From assembly GCA_944989445.1 (NCBI GenBank), contig CALYLW010000016.1:4409765-4473764 (forward strand): DNA of 64,000 bases, given 5' to 3'. Both the position numbers and the translations under genes were made by a program. A model generated the notes under the pieces. The model did not search any database, had not been told where the DNA came from, and was given only the letters and a program-made list of their open reading frames with translations. Of the stretch, positions 1 through 10,164 are shown in pieces (position 1 is the first letter of the stretch; each line of letters starts with the position of its first letter). The DNA is from Ampullaceana balthica (Eukaryota > Mollusca > Gastropoda > Lymnaeidae).

Positions 1-204
1 ATTCAGCTTTTAAAAAAAATTATTTAAAAAAAACTATTGCTGTTAACGTTTAATTTAAATCTAATCGTTAACTTTTGAACAAATTAACGATTAATTAAAC
101 GTTAATTTCGATTAAAGCCAAAATTTAAAATTTATGATGTCATAACTAACACTTATTAAACGTTCTTGTTGAAAATCTAAATAACACTGGAATGTCTCCT
201 TTAT

Positions 205-373
205 ATGTCATCTTTTAACCAACTACATAAAAAGACAAGTGTGTTGACATTATTTGGTTCAAGTGATGAGCGGGTCTAATTGACAATATAACCAGCCGAA
301 CTGAACAATCATTCACATGGAACTGAGGTAACTGGTATGCACAAAACGGTCTTGGCAAGGAATGACATTATCG
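205..373 (-). pseudogene. hAT transposase C-terminal region, part 2
   Basis: Reading on the minus strand from 373, the frame continues from the other side of the inserted element: SFLAKTVLCIPVTSVPCE, then a TGA where hAT proteins have Arg, then LFSSAGYIVN, a TAG, and TRSSLEPNNVNTLVFL. This is the conserved alpha-helical end of hAT transposases (the A-x-TSVPxER-FSxAG block). Two stops, both explainable as single-base changes from CGA and AAG-type codons, make it a dead copy. Confidence 0.75.
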
Positions 374-1137
374 CAGGGGTCGGGAAACCATGGCTCGCGA
401 GCCAGATCTGGCTCTCAGACAAATATTCGATTATTAAAAAAAAAGTTTATTCAGATTCCTTTGATCTACATATTAATTACATATAAAACAGCATAACAAT
501 GTCATTATAAGAATTCAGAGACATAAATATTGTACTTAAAAGTGTTGAAATGACACAAATGCACACATTTACTTGAGTTTTTAGATCTAACCATAATGTA
601 TGGCTCTCACAGAATTACTTTTCAAAATATGTGGTGTTTATGGCACTCTCAGACAAAATATGTGGTGTTTATGGCTCTCTCAGACAAAATATGTGGTGTT
701 TATGGCTCTCTCAGACAAAATATGTGGTGTTTATGGCTCTCTCAGACAAAATATGTGGTGTTTATGGCTCTCTCAGATAAAATATGTGGTGTTTATGGCT
801 CTCTCAGACAAAATATGTGGTGTTTATGGCTCTCTCAGACAAAATATGTGGTGTTTATGGCTCTCTCAGACAAAATATGTGGTATTTATGGCTCTCTCAG
901 ACAAAATATGTGGTGTTTATGGCTCTCTCAGACAAAATATGTGGTGTTTATGGCTCTCTCAGACAAAATATGTGGTGTTTATGGCTCTCTCAGACAAAAT
1001 ATGTGGTGTTTATGGCTCTCTCAGACAAAATATGTGGTGTTTATGGCTCTCTCAGACAAAATATGTGGTGTTTATGGTTCTCTCAGACATAATATGTGGT
1101 GTTTATGGCTCTCTCAGACAAAGTTTCCCTACACCTG
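374..1137. mobile_element. Non-autonomous hAT element (MITE) with 8-base TSD, inserted in a hAT transposase
   Basis: The left end is CAGGGGTCGGGAAACC and the right end, read in reverse, CAGGTGTAGGGAAACT: an imperfect terminal inverted repeat of 16 bases with 3 mismatches. The flanks carry the perfect 8-base duplication CATTATCG (366-373 and 1138-1145), as expected for hAT. Most of the interior (about 620-1125) is a 31-base tandem repeat with core TATGGCTCTCTCAGACAAAA, apparently grown from the subterminal region (GGCTCTCAGACAAA near 410). No transposase is encoded; the long open frames across it are repeat artefacts. Confidence 0.85.
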
Positions 1138-1332
1138 CATTATCGGATATCGGTGTTCATTAAGTTTCCACCATTTCATCTCCATTTTGTAACGCAGTAA
1201 TTCATCAGAGGAGCTGTCGTCATTTTCTGTCTCTGAGTTAGACTCCATTACTGCCATTAGCTTAATACGCTTTTCATTTGGTTTGATAAGTAGGCGAAGT
1301 GTTAAAACCATGATAGGCAAACGATTTCTCAC
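1138..1332 (-). pseudogene. hAT transposase C-terminal (dimerisation) region, part 1
   Basis: The minus-strand reading frame contains DELLRYKMEMKWWKLNEHRY, ending in the WWKLNEHRYP block that is diagnostic of the hAT C-terminal dimerisation domain (the W-W and following P are conserved in hAT and ZBED proteins). An acidic serine-rich stretch (SNSETENDDSSSDE) precedes it. The frame is cut at 1138 by the insertion of another element and resumes below base 374. Confidence 0.75.
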
Positions 1333-1897
1333 AATGAATACAATAAACTATATCAATATTTTGAACATTCCCGTCAGTCAATAGTTTAAAACCTAAATAT
1401 TCGTGTAATCGTCAGAATTTTTTTTATTACTTATCGGCCTCTATTTTTTAAAATAATTTTTTAGTTTGTACTTTTTGACTTCCAATAATTTGTAAGTGAT
1501 GGGTAGAATAATCGTTAAAAAATAATTTAATCGTTAAATTTTTTAACGATTAATCGAGAAATTAATCGTTAATTTCCGCAGCCCTACAAAAACACTTTGA
1601 TTCTTTAATAGTTTAATTACAAAATTAGTTCAATTTTTTTTTCTTACATTTTTACCAATTATATTTTTTAAATTAATTTTTTTAGAAAGCAAGGGGAAAA
1701 AACCTAAAGCATATATTTTTCTATTAATCTACTAATTGCAAGTAAAAGCGGAAGAAATTAAATTTGAATAAAAGACTTGGTGCAGGGGTCGGTGACAGCT
1801 TGTCTCAAAGTCATTGACTGACCTTCTTGTGGGCTAGCAGCAGACGGAGTTGTCTGATCCTGAACCTCTGCTGCTCCTGTCTTTTGGCTTCATCGAT

Positions 1898-2125
1898 GCT
1901 GACAACAAAATATTGGCAATAAATTAGGGGTAGTTATGGTGACAACAAAATATTGGCAGTAAATTATGGGTTGTCGTGGTGACAACAAAATACTGGCAAT
2001 AAATTATGGGTGGTCATGGTGACAATAAAATTTTGGCAATGAATTATTGGTTATCATGTGAGGATAAGTGGATGAAAACAAAATATTGTAAATAAATTGT
2101 TCGTTATCATGTGAGGATGAAAGTA
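1898..2125. repeat. Minisatellite, about 40-base unit, 4-5 diverged copies
   Basis: The core GACAACAAAATATTGGCAAT recurs every 40-41 bases, with weaker copies towards 2100. No gene is seen between 1590 and 2200. Confidence 0.8.
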
Positions 2126-2219
2126 TATTTTAATTTTAAAAGATGTATCTTCGGTGTGACAGCGTCAAGGAATTGTCGATATTATGTTTAAGAGAACGAT
2201 GAATATTTGATCTCAGGAC

Positions 2220-2499
2220 CAGAGCCGTCTTTACACAATTGTGCCCCCCCCCCGGGCAAAGAAATAGTGTTGAGCTCCTGGGCAAATAAAGAGTGCTACC
2301 CCCCTCCCCCTTCCTCCCGCAGGAATGAAAAAATAAATGGTTGATCATATTAAAAATAATGTATTATTTATTTTATTGTCACTATACTAATTTCAACAAA
2401 TTGTTGTTAAAACCCTACAACATATTCGCATGGGGCCCCTATGCTCAAGGCCCCCCCCCGGGCAAATGCCCAACGGGCATCTGCGTTACGACGGCCCTG
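2220..2499. mobile_element. Small hAT-like MITE with near-perfect 8-base TSD
   Basis: The left end CAGAGCCGTCTTTACACAAT and the reversed right end CAGGGCCGTCGTAACGCAGA form a terminal inverted repeat. Flanks are CTCAGGAC (2212-2219) and ATCAGGAC (2500-2507), 7 of 8 identical. The subterminal parts are C-rich on one strand and G-rich on the other (CCCCCCGGGCAAA). No coding capacity is seen. Confidence 0.7.
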
Positions 2500-2503
2500 A
2501 TCA

Positions 2504-2865
2504 GGACATAGGCTATTATTTGATAAAAGGACATATGTCATTATTCGATCTAAGGACGTAGGTCATTATTTGATATAAGGACATATGTCATTATTTGATA
2601 TAAGGACATAGGTCATTAATTGATATAAGGACATATGTCATTATTATATATAAGGACATAGGTCATTAATTGATATAATTAAAGGACATAGGTCATTATT
2701 TGATATAAGGACATAGGTCATTATTTGATATAAGGACATAGGTCATTATTTGATATAAGGACATAGGTCATTAATTGATATACGGACATATGTCATTATT
2801 TGATATATGGATATAGGTCATTATTGGATATAAGGACATATGTCATTATTTGATATATATTTCAT
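2504..2865. repeat. Minisatellite, 25-base unit, about 14 copies
   Basis: Units share GGACATAGGTCATTATTTGA with a common ATAGG/ATATG variant. The array begins directly beside the MITE, whose 3' target duplication (ATCAGGACATA) lies in the first unit, so the MITE landed at or near the array edge. Confidence 0.85.
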
Positions 2866-2944
2866 AGTTCATTATTTCGTGAAAGTTAAAGGAACCTTTG
2901 ATTGAAAGGGAACATTGTACTGACTGGAAATATTTTTTGGATAT

Positions 2945-3138
2945 GGAAGATGTGAATAGCAGGGAACATTTGATTAACACGGAGTATTTGATTGACAAGG
3001 AACATTTGATTGACAGGAAACATATGATCACAAGGAACATTTGATTGACAAGGAACATTTGATTGACAAGGAACATTTGATTGACAAGGAACATTTGATT
3101 GACAAAGAACATTTGATTGAAAAAGAACATTTGATTAG
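2945..3138. repeat. Minisatellite, 15-base unit, about 12 copies
   Basis: The unit is GGAACATTTGATTGACA. The array sits within about 10 bases of the proposed 5' splice site of the DPY-30 exon, in its intron. Confidence 0.85.
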
Positions 3139-3146
3139 CTCCTCAC

Positions 3147-3451
3147 GCTGCCAGCTCCAAGAGCTCAAGTTGTTTCTGTTTCTCGAAGAAGTAAACCTCG
3201 TTGTCTGTGTGTTTGTACAACCAGTGGGCGATGAACTCGATGGGGTCAGCCGGTCTGCGCTCGCACAGATCCTTGAGACATTCCACGAGCGTGCTGCCGA
3301 GGGCTTTCACTATATACAACATGTCCATATTCATGTAGTCCAGCGTCACCATTTTCTCATTGGTCGTGCTTGTTTCAGACGTCATCCGAGCTTCATTCTC
3401 TTCATCGGCCGTGCTTGTCTCGTGGACCGTGCTGGCTACATTGGGCGTGTT
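3147..3451 (-). CDS. DPY-30 motif protein, internal exon (DYDC-like)
   Basis: The minus-strand frame encodes YIVKALGSTLVECLKDLCER followed by RPADPIEFIAHWLYKHTDN and a charged tail (EKQKQLELLELAA). RP-x-DPIEFIA-x-WLYK is the hallmark of the DPY-30 motif, a short X-type two-helix dimerisation module that docks on amphipathic helices; this version, with WLYK and a following coiled segment, resembles DYDC1/DYDC2 and ciliary DPY-30 proteins more than the MLL-complex subunit DPY30. A donor AGC|GTGAGG at 3146-3145 is chosen for the exon end; without splicing a TGA follows at 3143. The acceptor CCCCTTCAG at 3452 is a reasonable guess, giving phase 0 entry and a Ser/Thr-rich lead (HETSTADEENEARMTSETST). 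The rest of the gene is outside what can be seen or lies further left unrecognised. Function in cilia is inferred from the family. Confidence 0.65.
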
Positions 3452-3459
3452 CTGAAGGG

Positions 3460-3835
3460 GCGTGGCTAATGATATACGACATGTGTCAGGAGGTCACGTG
3501 AGTAATCAGAGGTGGTGTTGGAGGGGAGATCGAGGCAAAGAATTTCAACTACGGTCATAACACAAACTCCTAAAACATCCAAGAACAGACACAAGGACGC
3601 ACACACATCAATACATTTTAACATAAGTACACATAATTACAAATGTATCTTATCTATTACAGGCAATCCTTCTATACAAAAAATTATACTAATTTATTGC
3701 GTCCCACGCTTATCCATGGGTAATATCAGTCTTGCATTTTAAATAGAGTACATAAAACATAAAGTATACATTTTCCCTCAAGTTAAGAAAACAAGGTATT
3801 GACATATTAAAGTCAGTTAGTTCTGGTGTGAAATC
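3460..3835. other. Unassigned unique sequence
   Basis: AT-rich intron-like DNA; no open frame with recognisable similarity and no repeat structure. Confidence 0.5.
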
Positions 3836-3837
3836 TA

Positions 3838-5222
3838 GTGTGAGGTCATGTATGAGGTGCTGTGTGAGGTGCTGTGTGAGGTGCTGTGTGAGGTACTGTG
3901 TGAGGTACTGTGTGAGGTGCTGTGTGAGGTCCTGTGTGAGGTCCTGTGTGAGGTAATGTGTGAGGTGTTGTGTGAGGTATTGTGTTAGGTACTGTGTGAG
4001 GTGTTGTGTGAGGTCCTGTGTGAGGTCCTGTGTGAGGTCCTGTGTGAGGTACTGTGTGAGGTGTTGTGTGAGGTCCTGTGTGAGGTCCTGTGTGAGGTCC
4101 TGTGTGAGGTACTGTGAGTTGCTGTGTGAGGTCATGTGTGAGGTCCTGTGTGAGGTACTGTGTGAGGTGCTGTGTGAGGTCTTGTGTGAAGTCTTGTGTG
4201 AGGTAATGTGTGAGGTCCTGTGTGAGGTCTTGTGTGAGGTCTTGTGTGAGGTCTTGTGTGAGGTACTGTGTGAGGTGCTGTGTGAGGTGCTGTGTGAGGT
4301 ACTGTGTGAGGTCCTGTGTGAGGTACTGTGTGAGGTGCTGTTTGAGGTCCTGTTTGAGGTCCTGTGTGAGGTCTTGTGTGAGGTACTGTGTGAGGTCCAG
4401 TGTGAGGTCCTGTGTGAGGTGCTTTGTGAGGTCCAGTGTGAGGTCCAGTGTGAGGTCCAGTGTGAGGTCCAGTGTGAGGTGCTTATTGAGGTCCTGTGTG
4501 AGTCCTGTGTGAGGTACTGTGTGAGGTCCTGTGTGAGGTCCTGTGTGAGGTCCAGTGTGAGGTACTATGTGAGGTCTAGTGTGAGGTCCTGTGTGAGGTC
4601 ATGTGTGAGGTCTTGTGTGAGGTCATGTGTGAGGTCCTGTGTGAGGTCATGTGTGAGGTCTTGTGTGAGGTCCTGAGTGAGATCCAGTGTGAGGTCATGT
4701 GTGAGGTCTTGTGTGAGGTCCTGTGTGAGGTCCTGTGTGAGATCCTGAGTGAGGTCCTGTGTGAGGTCCTGAGTGAGGTCCAGTGTGAGGTCCTGTGTGA
4801 GGTCCTGTGTGAGGTCATGTGTGAGGTCATGTGTGAGGTCCTGTGTGAGGTCCAGTGTGAGGTCCTGTGTGAGGTCCAGTGTGATGTCCTGTGTGAGGTC
4901 CAATGTGAGGTCCTGTGTGAGGTCCAGTGTGAGGTCCAGTGTGAGGTCCAGTGTGAGGTCCATTGAGAGGTCCTGTGTGAGGTCCATTGTGAGGTCCTGT
5001 GTAAGGTCCTGTGTGAGGTGTTGTGTGAGGTCATGGGTGATGTCTTGTGTGAGATCCTGTGTGAGGTCTTGTGTGAGGTCTTGTGTGAGGTCCTGTGTGA
5101 GGGCGTTTGTGAGGTCTTGTGTCAGGTCTTGTGTGAGGTCCTGTGTGAGGTCTTGTGTGAGGTCCTGTGTGAGGTCCTGTGTGAGGTCTAGTGTGAGGTC
5201 CAGTGTGAGGTTCTGTGTTAGG
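3838..5222. repeat. Satellite of 12-base unit, about 115 copies
   Basis: The unit GTGTGAGGTCCT varies mainly at the last three bases (CCT, CTT, CCA, CAT, ACT, GCT). Because 12 is a multiple of 3 and stops are rare, long frames such as [11 protein letters not shown] or [11 protein letters not shown] run through it on both strands; none has coding evidence. It ends about 80 bases before the retrotransposon. Confidence 0.95.
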
Positions 5223-5389
5223 TTTCTGCTTTCATCTCACCACCGCCATCCCCATCAAACCAATTAAAATGATATTTAGTTAATACACATTCAAATACAC
5301 ATTCAAATAACAGCACGTAGTCCCGCCCATATTTAACGCTTATATCCGCTGACCTAGAGTCGAAGCATAGACTGGAAGTCTTAAAGGAA

Positions 5390-7314
5390 GTAGGTAGCGA
5401 TCATCTACCAATCCTGATCGAATTTGTGCTTGGTGCAGGCAAACCTCGATTTGAAAGAAGGCATTGGCAGTTCCGTAAGGCCAATTGGCGAAAGTACGAG
5501 GCCGAGAGCGAGACCAAGCTCGCTCTGCTGGATGTTGCAGGAGACAACATGGATGCCACCTACGGGCTGTTTATTGACACAATCCTTGGGGTTGCGAGGC
5601 GAACGATCCCAAGGACTAACGGGAAACAGAAGTTCAGACCTTACTGGGACAAGAGTCTGACAGAATTGGTGAAACAAAGAGCAAAAGCACGGAAAAAGGC
5701 AGCCAGGCTGAAGACACCCGAAGCTCGTAGGGCGTGCAACAGACTGACGGCTGAAGTCCGGGCCGCTGTCGACAAAGCGAAGAAGGCGAAATGGGTAAAT
5801 ACGTGCGAAAAACTCGACCTCGTAGACGGAAGAAAAGTTTGGCGGCTCTTAGATGCATTATCTGGCGCGGGGAAGACAAAGAATTCCAACCCTTTGACGA
5901 CACCAAAGGGCCAAAGGGCTAGTGAAGTTAAGCGCGCACGAGCGCTAAACAAACACTTTGCCCAGGTTAACAAGAAAGGCGCCAGATCTGATTTTAGCCG
6001 AACGATCGACCGAATGCGCAAAGAGGGCTCAAGGAGACAAAGCAAGGGCCCTCAACTAGAGGTTTTCGCGGCCCCCTACACAATGACAGAATTGCAAACT
6101 GCACTTAACAAGTGTCAAGCTGGCAAAGCACCGGGGCCAGATAAAGTTCACAATGAAATGCTCAAACATCTGGGCAGGACAGGCCGAATGAAACTGTTGA
6201 GTTTCATAAATAGAACTTGGACAACAGGCACGCTGCCGAAGCTATGGGAAAAGGCCACAATAACCCCAATTCCCAAAGAGGGGAAACCAGGCGAACACCC
6301 GTCCAGCTACCGGCCAATTTCCCTCACGTCGTGTGTGGGGAAGGTAGCTGAACGGTTAGTGAACGCACGACTCTACTGGTTCCTCGAAAAGACCAAATGC
6401 ATTCCAATGACTCAGGGTGGGTTCCGAAAGGGACGCCAACCGATGGACCAGGCTCTCCGACTAATTCAGACGATTACAAATGAACTCCAGTCGAGGAATC
6501 ACACCGTTGCGGTGTTCTTCGATCTGAAGCAGGCATAGGACAAGGTGTGGCGTGGAGGGCTACTCTATAAGTTGCAGCAGTTGGGTGTCACTGTGAACAT
6601 GTACAGTTGGATAAAATTGTTCCTTACGGACAGAACGATCAAGACCCGAGTGTGGGAGTCATTATCCAACGAAGCGCGCCTGGAGGACGGATTCCCACAG
6701 GGGTCCGCCCTTAGTTGTACACTGTTCTTAGCCTACGTCCACGACCTACAAGGTATTCTGGGTCGCAGAATGCCATGTTTGCTGACGATCTTGCTATATG
6801 GAGTTCAGGAAAGGACGTTGCAACACTGCAGAACCGACTGCAGGAGGATCTGAATGGAATCGAAGACTATGCCAACCGATGGCGCCTAGTAGTCAATACG
6901 GAGAAAACGGTCCACTCCATTTTTACAAATGGACGGAATGCACTGAAGCACGAGGTGGTGCTTCAGATATGAGGGAAAAGATTGAATTTGGATCGGACAC
7001 CAACGTATTTGGGAATCAAGTTGGACCAGAAAGTCCAACTACATAACCATGTGCGTGAATTGTGCGCCAAAGCCACAGCTAAACTGTCCCTGGTGAAGAA
7101 ACTGGCTAGCACTAGTTGGGGTGCGGACGCAAGATTACTGAGAGCTTTCTATCTCGGTAGTTTGAAGGGTGCCATTGACTACAGCATCCCGGTCCAGGCC
7201 TTTGCGAGCCGTACGGCTCTAGAGGGTCTGGATCGAATACAGAACCAAGCTCTACGGTTTGTATGCGGGGCGTTGCGTACGACACCCACAGCCGCTGTAG
7301 AAATTATGTCCTAA
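5390..7314 (+). pseudogene. Endonuclease end plus reverse transcriptase, broken
   Basis: After the SDHLPI motif comes a basic linker, then RT blocks: KAPGPDKVHNEMLKHLG (about 6127-6177), SSYRPISLTSCVGKVAERL (6301-6358), GGFRKGRQPMDQALRLI (6418-6468), AVFFDLKQA with the first catalytic Asp (6511-6535), FPQGSALSCTLF (6691-6726) and the FADD form of the YxDD catalytic box (about 6777-6788). The thumb region NRWRLVVNTEKT and YLGIKLDQKVQLHNHV follows. Breaks: TAG at 6536-6538 immediately after the DLKQA block, a frame change between about 6765 and 6780, and TGA at 6970-6972. The catalytic residues remain, so loss of function is due to the breaks. Confidence 0.9.
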
Positions 7315-8260
7315 CGTAGAACCCCTGGCGATAAGGCGAGAAAAGGCAATCATGACCACGGTGGAGCGACACCGTAGGTTGGAGCATGACGAGCCCTGCT
7401 TCCAATTACAAGACCGATGGGTAAAGAGGACCCGACTGAAAAGACCATCCTTCATGGATACGGTCTACGAACTAGAAGATTCAGTCCCCATACCCAAGCA
7501 CAGGGAACGAATGCGACTGGTCCCTGCTCGAGGACCACATGAAAGCTTTGACTTGCCTGAACTACGTTTGACACTGGCAAATACAGTGGTGACTAAAGCC
7601 AGTCCCGTCGAGCTCCAGCGAGACGAGACTCTGAAGACAATCGAGGCTTATGGCGACAGCGTGGTAAAAGTCTTTACGGACGGCTTACGTTTCAAGGATG
7701 GCAGAAGTGGATACGGAGTACTAATTCAATACCCTCAACCTGGACCTGACAGTATCGAACTGTCAGGGCCGTGCGGAGCCACATACAGTAGTCACGACGC
7801 CGAACTGGAGGCGATCTGCAAGGGTTTGAAGGAAGTGCGCCGACGTCTAGCAAGAAGAAAGGTTTTCCCGACCGTCGTAGTCTTCATCGATTCACGGTTT
7901 TCGCTCGAGACTGTGGGTCAATCCTCTCTGGAGACGAAAACGGTCAGTGTCATTTTGGAAACAGTAGGTTAAATCCTAGCACGAGGCGGAAAAGTAGTCC
8001 TTCAGTATATCACTGGGCACAGTGGCGAGCCTCATTCAGACAGGGTCGATAAGTTGGCGAGAGAAGGTTCAGCTCAGCCCCAACCCGATCGCCCGATGAC
8101 CCAGCTGGGGGTCAGATCGTGGCTTAAGGACCATTCCGAGAGAAATGGCTTCAGGGCTGGGCCTCTGGAAGCACGGCCAGAAGAGTATTCCAGTACAGGC
8201 CGCGACCGAGCAAAAGCGACTCCTGGTGGAAAATTGGACGTAGCAATCAGACGCTCATAA
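7315..8260 (+). pseudogene. RNase H domain of the retrotransposon, broken
   Basis: After a frame change near 7312-7340 the frame encodes KVFTDGLRFKDGRSGYGVLI (first acidic residue), SSHDAELEAICKGLKEV (Glu), VVVFIDSRFSLETVG (Asp) and, past a TAA at 7970-7972, LQYITGHSGEPHSDRVDKLA (His and the last Asp). All four positions expected of type I RNase H are present. An RNase H C-terminal to RT is typical of I-group and some Jockey-superfamily elements. Confidence 0.85.
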
Positions 8261-8499
8261 CTAGAATGAGAACTGAACATTGTCCCACACGAAGCTACTT
8301 GTACAAGTTTAACACTAGAAGGGAACTGGCCTGGCGGCTGTGTCCTGAAGAGACGGTGGCCCACGTACTCGAAGAGTGCCCCGAGCTGTGCGGGGATTTG
8401 GAGGGAGAAGTAACGGTACCTGCAGAGGATTACCTCTACGGCGATGCCCGCTTGATGAGGCTCGCTTGCGATAAAATGAACCGGGTCCCAAGAGCTTAA
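8215..8499 (+). pseudogene. C-terminal Cys/His segment of the retrotransposon
   Basis: In a third frame, the stretch TEHCPTRSYLYKFNT then RLCPEETVAHVLEECPEL matches the C-x-EETVEHVL-x-ECP tail found at the ends of RNase H-bearing non-LTR polyproteins. The upstream frame closes with TAA at 8258-8260, so this lies across another frame change. It ends with TAA at 8497-8499. Confidence 0.75.
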
Positions 8500-8530
8500 C
8501 GGCTCGACCCAAAAGAGAATGAACATTCAC

Positions 8531-8785
8531 CTGAAATGGCATACTGATATAAATATGAAAACAATAAGAACAGAATTTACCTGAAATGGCCTACTGACAT
8601 AAATATGAAAACAATAACAACAGAATTTACCTGAAATGGCCTACTGACATAAATATGAAAACAATAACAATGGAATTTACCTGAAATGGCCTACTTACAT
8701 AAATATGAAAACAATAACAATGGAATTTACCTGAAATGGCCTACTGACATAAACAAGAAAACAATAACAACAGAATTTACCCGAA
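8531..8785. repeat. Minisatellite, 50-base unit, 5 copies
   Basis: Core TTTACCTGAAATGGCCTACT. It follows the retrotransposon at a short distance. Confidence 0.85.
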
Positions 8786-9052
8786 ATGGCGCCCTCCGAC
8801 TCCGACAGACGCAACGACTCCGCGTAGCTGCTGCCGCTGTGATTAAAATTTCAGTTGAATTATTGAGGTGTGTGTGTGGGGGGGGGGATGAGTGAGACAC
8901 GTCATCAAGTGAGACACGTCATCAAGTGAGACAGTTCAATAAGTGAGAGATATTACTGAGAGTGACACAGATCTTGGGGGACACGTGGACTAAACTAAAC
9001 CATATTTGTTTTGGGGTATTGTTGGTGTGTGTGGGGGGGGGGCACATAGAGG

Positions 9053-9208
9053 CTATGGTGGATTAGGGGGGGGTGCTGATTGGGCTAAACCCAGGAGCCC
9101 CAATGATTAAAAGGCCGTAAACTTATTATATTGTATAATAAAGGTGGCTGGAACGGGCCCCAGGTGGGATTGCAGCCAATGGCCACGTGCAGTCTTAATC
9201 CGCCCCTG
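9053..9208. mobile_element. Short MITE related to the 42483 element
   Basis: The ends are CTATGGTGGATTAGG and, reversed, CAGGGGCGGATTAAG; candidate 8-base duplications CATAGAGG and CATTGAAG share 6 of 8 bases. The interior has the same pattern as the element at 42483-43070: GGGCTAAA-CCAGG, TATAATAAAGGTGG, and GGGCCCCAG near the right end. It appears to be an internally deleted member of that family. Confidence 0.65.
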
Positions 9209-9339
9209 CATTGAAGTTGAAGTGATTGTTGTAATAAATATCAGAAAAAATGTTTATGTAAAAAAATCCAAGATTTGTTACGTGTGATTGTTTCCAACTT
9301 TGAGTAATTCAAGTCTATTTGTGTATGGATGCTTTCGTC

Positions 9340-9436
9340 GGCATCAATAAAGGAGGTACCAATAAAGGAGGTACCAATAAAGGAGGTACCAATAAAGGAG
9401 GTACCAATAAAGGAGGTACCAATAAAGGAGGTACCA
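9340..9436. repeat. 15-base tandem repeat, 6 copies
   Basis: Unit CAATAAAGGAGGTAC, perfect copies. Confidence 0.95.
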
Positions 9437-9539
9437 TGTAATACTAAATAAATTATACTCGTCCCTAGAGATGACTTGTGTTTTTTACATTATTTATCTT
9501 TATATTTAAGCATTATATTTATAGGCTTACATGACTGTC

Positions 9540-10160
9540 TGACTATAAGCTTATATAACAATAAGCTATATGACTATAAGCTTATATAACAATAAGCTAT
9601 ATGACTATAAGCCTATTTGACAAATGGCCTGTATGATAATGGGCTTATATGATTGGACGCATATATGAATATATGATTACAAGCCTATAGGATTGGACGC
9701 ATATATGAATATATGATGACAAGCCTATAGGATTGGACGCATATATGAATATATGATGACAAGCCTATATGATTGGACGCATATATGAATATATGATGAC
9801 AAGCCTATATGATTGGATGCATATATGAATATATGATGACAAGCCTATATGATTGGACGCATATATGAATATATGATGACAAGCCTATATGATTGGACGC
9901 ATATATGAATATATGATGACAAGCCTATATGATTGGATGCATATATGAATATATGATGACAAGCCTATATGATTGGACGCATATAATGAATATATGATGA
10001 CAAGCCTATATGATTGGACGCATATATGAATATATGATGACAAGCCTATATGATTGGACGCATATATGAATATATGATGACAAGCCTATAGGATTGACCA
10101 AAAATGGCTATATGACTAAATGGCCAATATACTAAATGGCCAATATACTATATGGCCAAT
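9540..10160. repeat. Minisatellite, 40-base unit, about 11 copies with diverged edges
   Basis: Core GATTGGACGCATATATGAAT; the left flank (9540-9640) holds related shorter units with CTATATGACTATAAGC. Confidence 0.9.
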
Positions 10161-10164
10161 ATAA

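Larger units (their letters stand above)
1..1586 (-). mobile_element. Degraded hAT transposon with transposase C-terminal remnant (left end outside window)
   Basis: The right end reads, on the minus strand, TAGGGCTGCGGAAATTAACG, a typical hAT-like terminus followed by AT-rich subterminal TTAACGATTAAT motifs that recur near bases 50-110. Between them lies the tail of a hAT transposase on the minus strand, interrupted at 374-1137 by a second element. The start of the transposase is missing: only about 250 bases separate the remnant from the terminus, so this is an internally deleted copy. The left terminus is not visible. Family placement comes from the transposase remnant and the termini; autonomous activity is excluded by stops. 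Confidence 0.7.
5300..8500 (+). mobile_element. 5'-truncated non-LTR retrotransposon, I/Jockey group with RNase H, degenerate
   Basis: The element starts inside its endonuclease domain (VGSDHLPILIEF near 5390-5427, the SDH-x-P motif closing APE-type endonucleases). A reverse transcriptase, an RNase H domain and a C-terminal Cys/His knuckle follow in that order on one strand. It is cut by at least three stops and three frame changes. GC content and codon use differ sharply from the AT-rich host DNA, consistent with a fairly recent arrival. Truncation at the 5' end is usual for LINE insertions. No target duplication or A-rich tail was identified; a 50-base tandem repeat begins about 30 bases downstream. 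Confidence 0.9.

Noticed and set aside
3960..5267. Overlapping long frames on both strands ([22 protein letters not shown])
   Set aside because: A 12-base satellite is open in all frames by chance; no coding signal.
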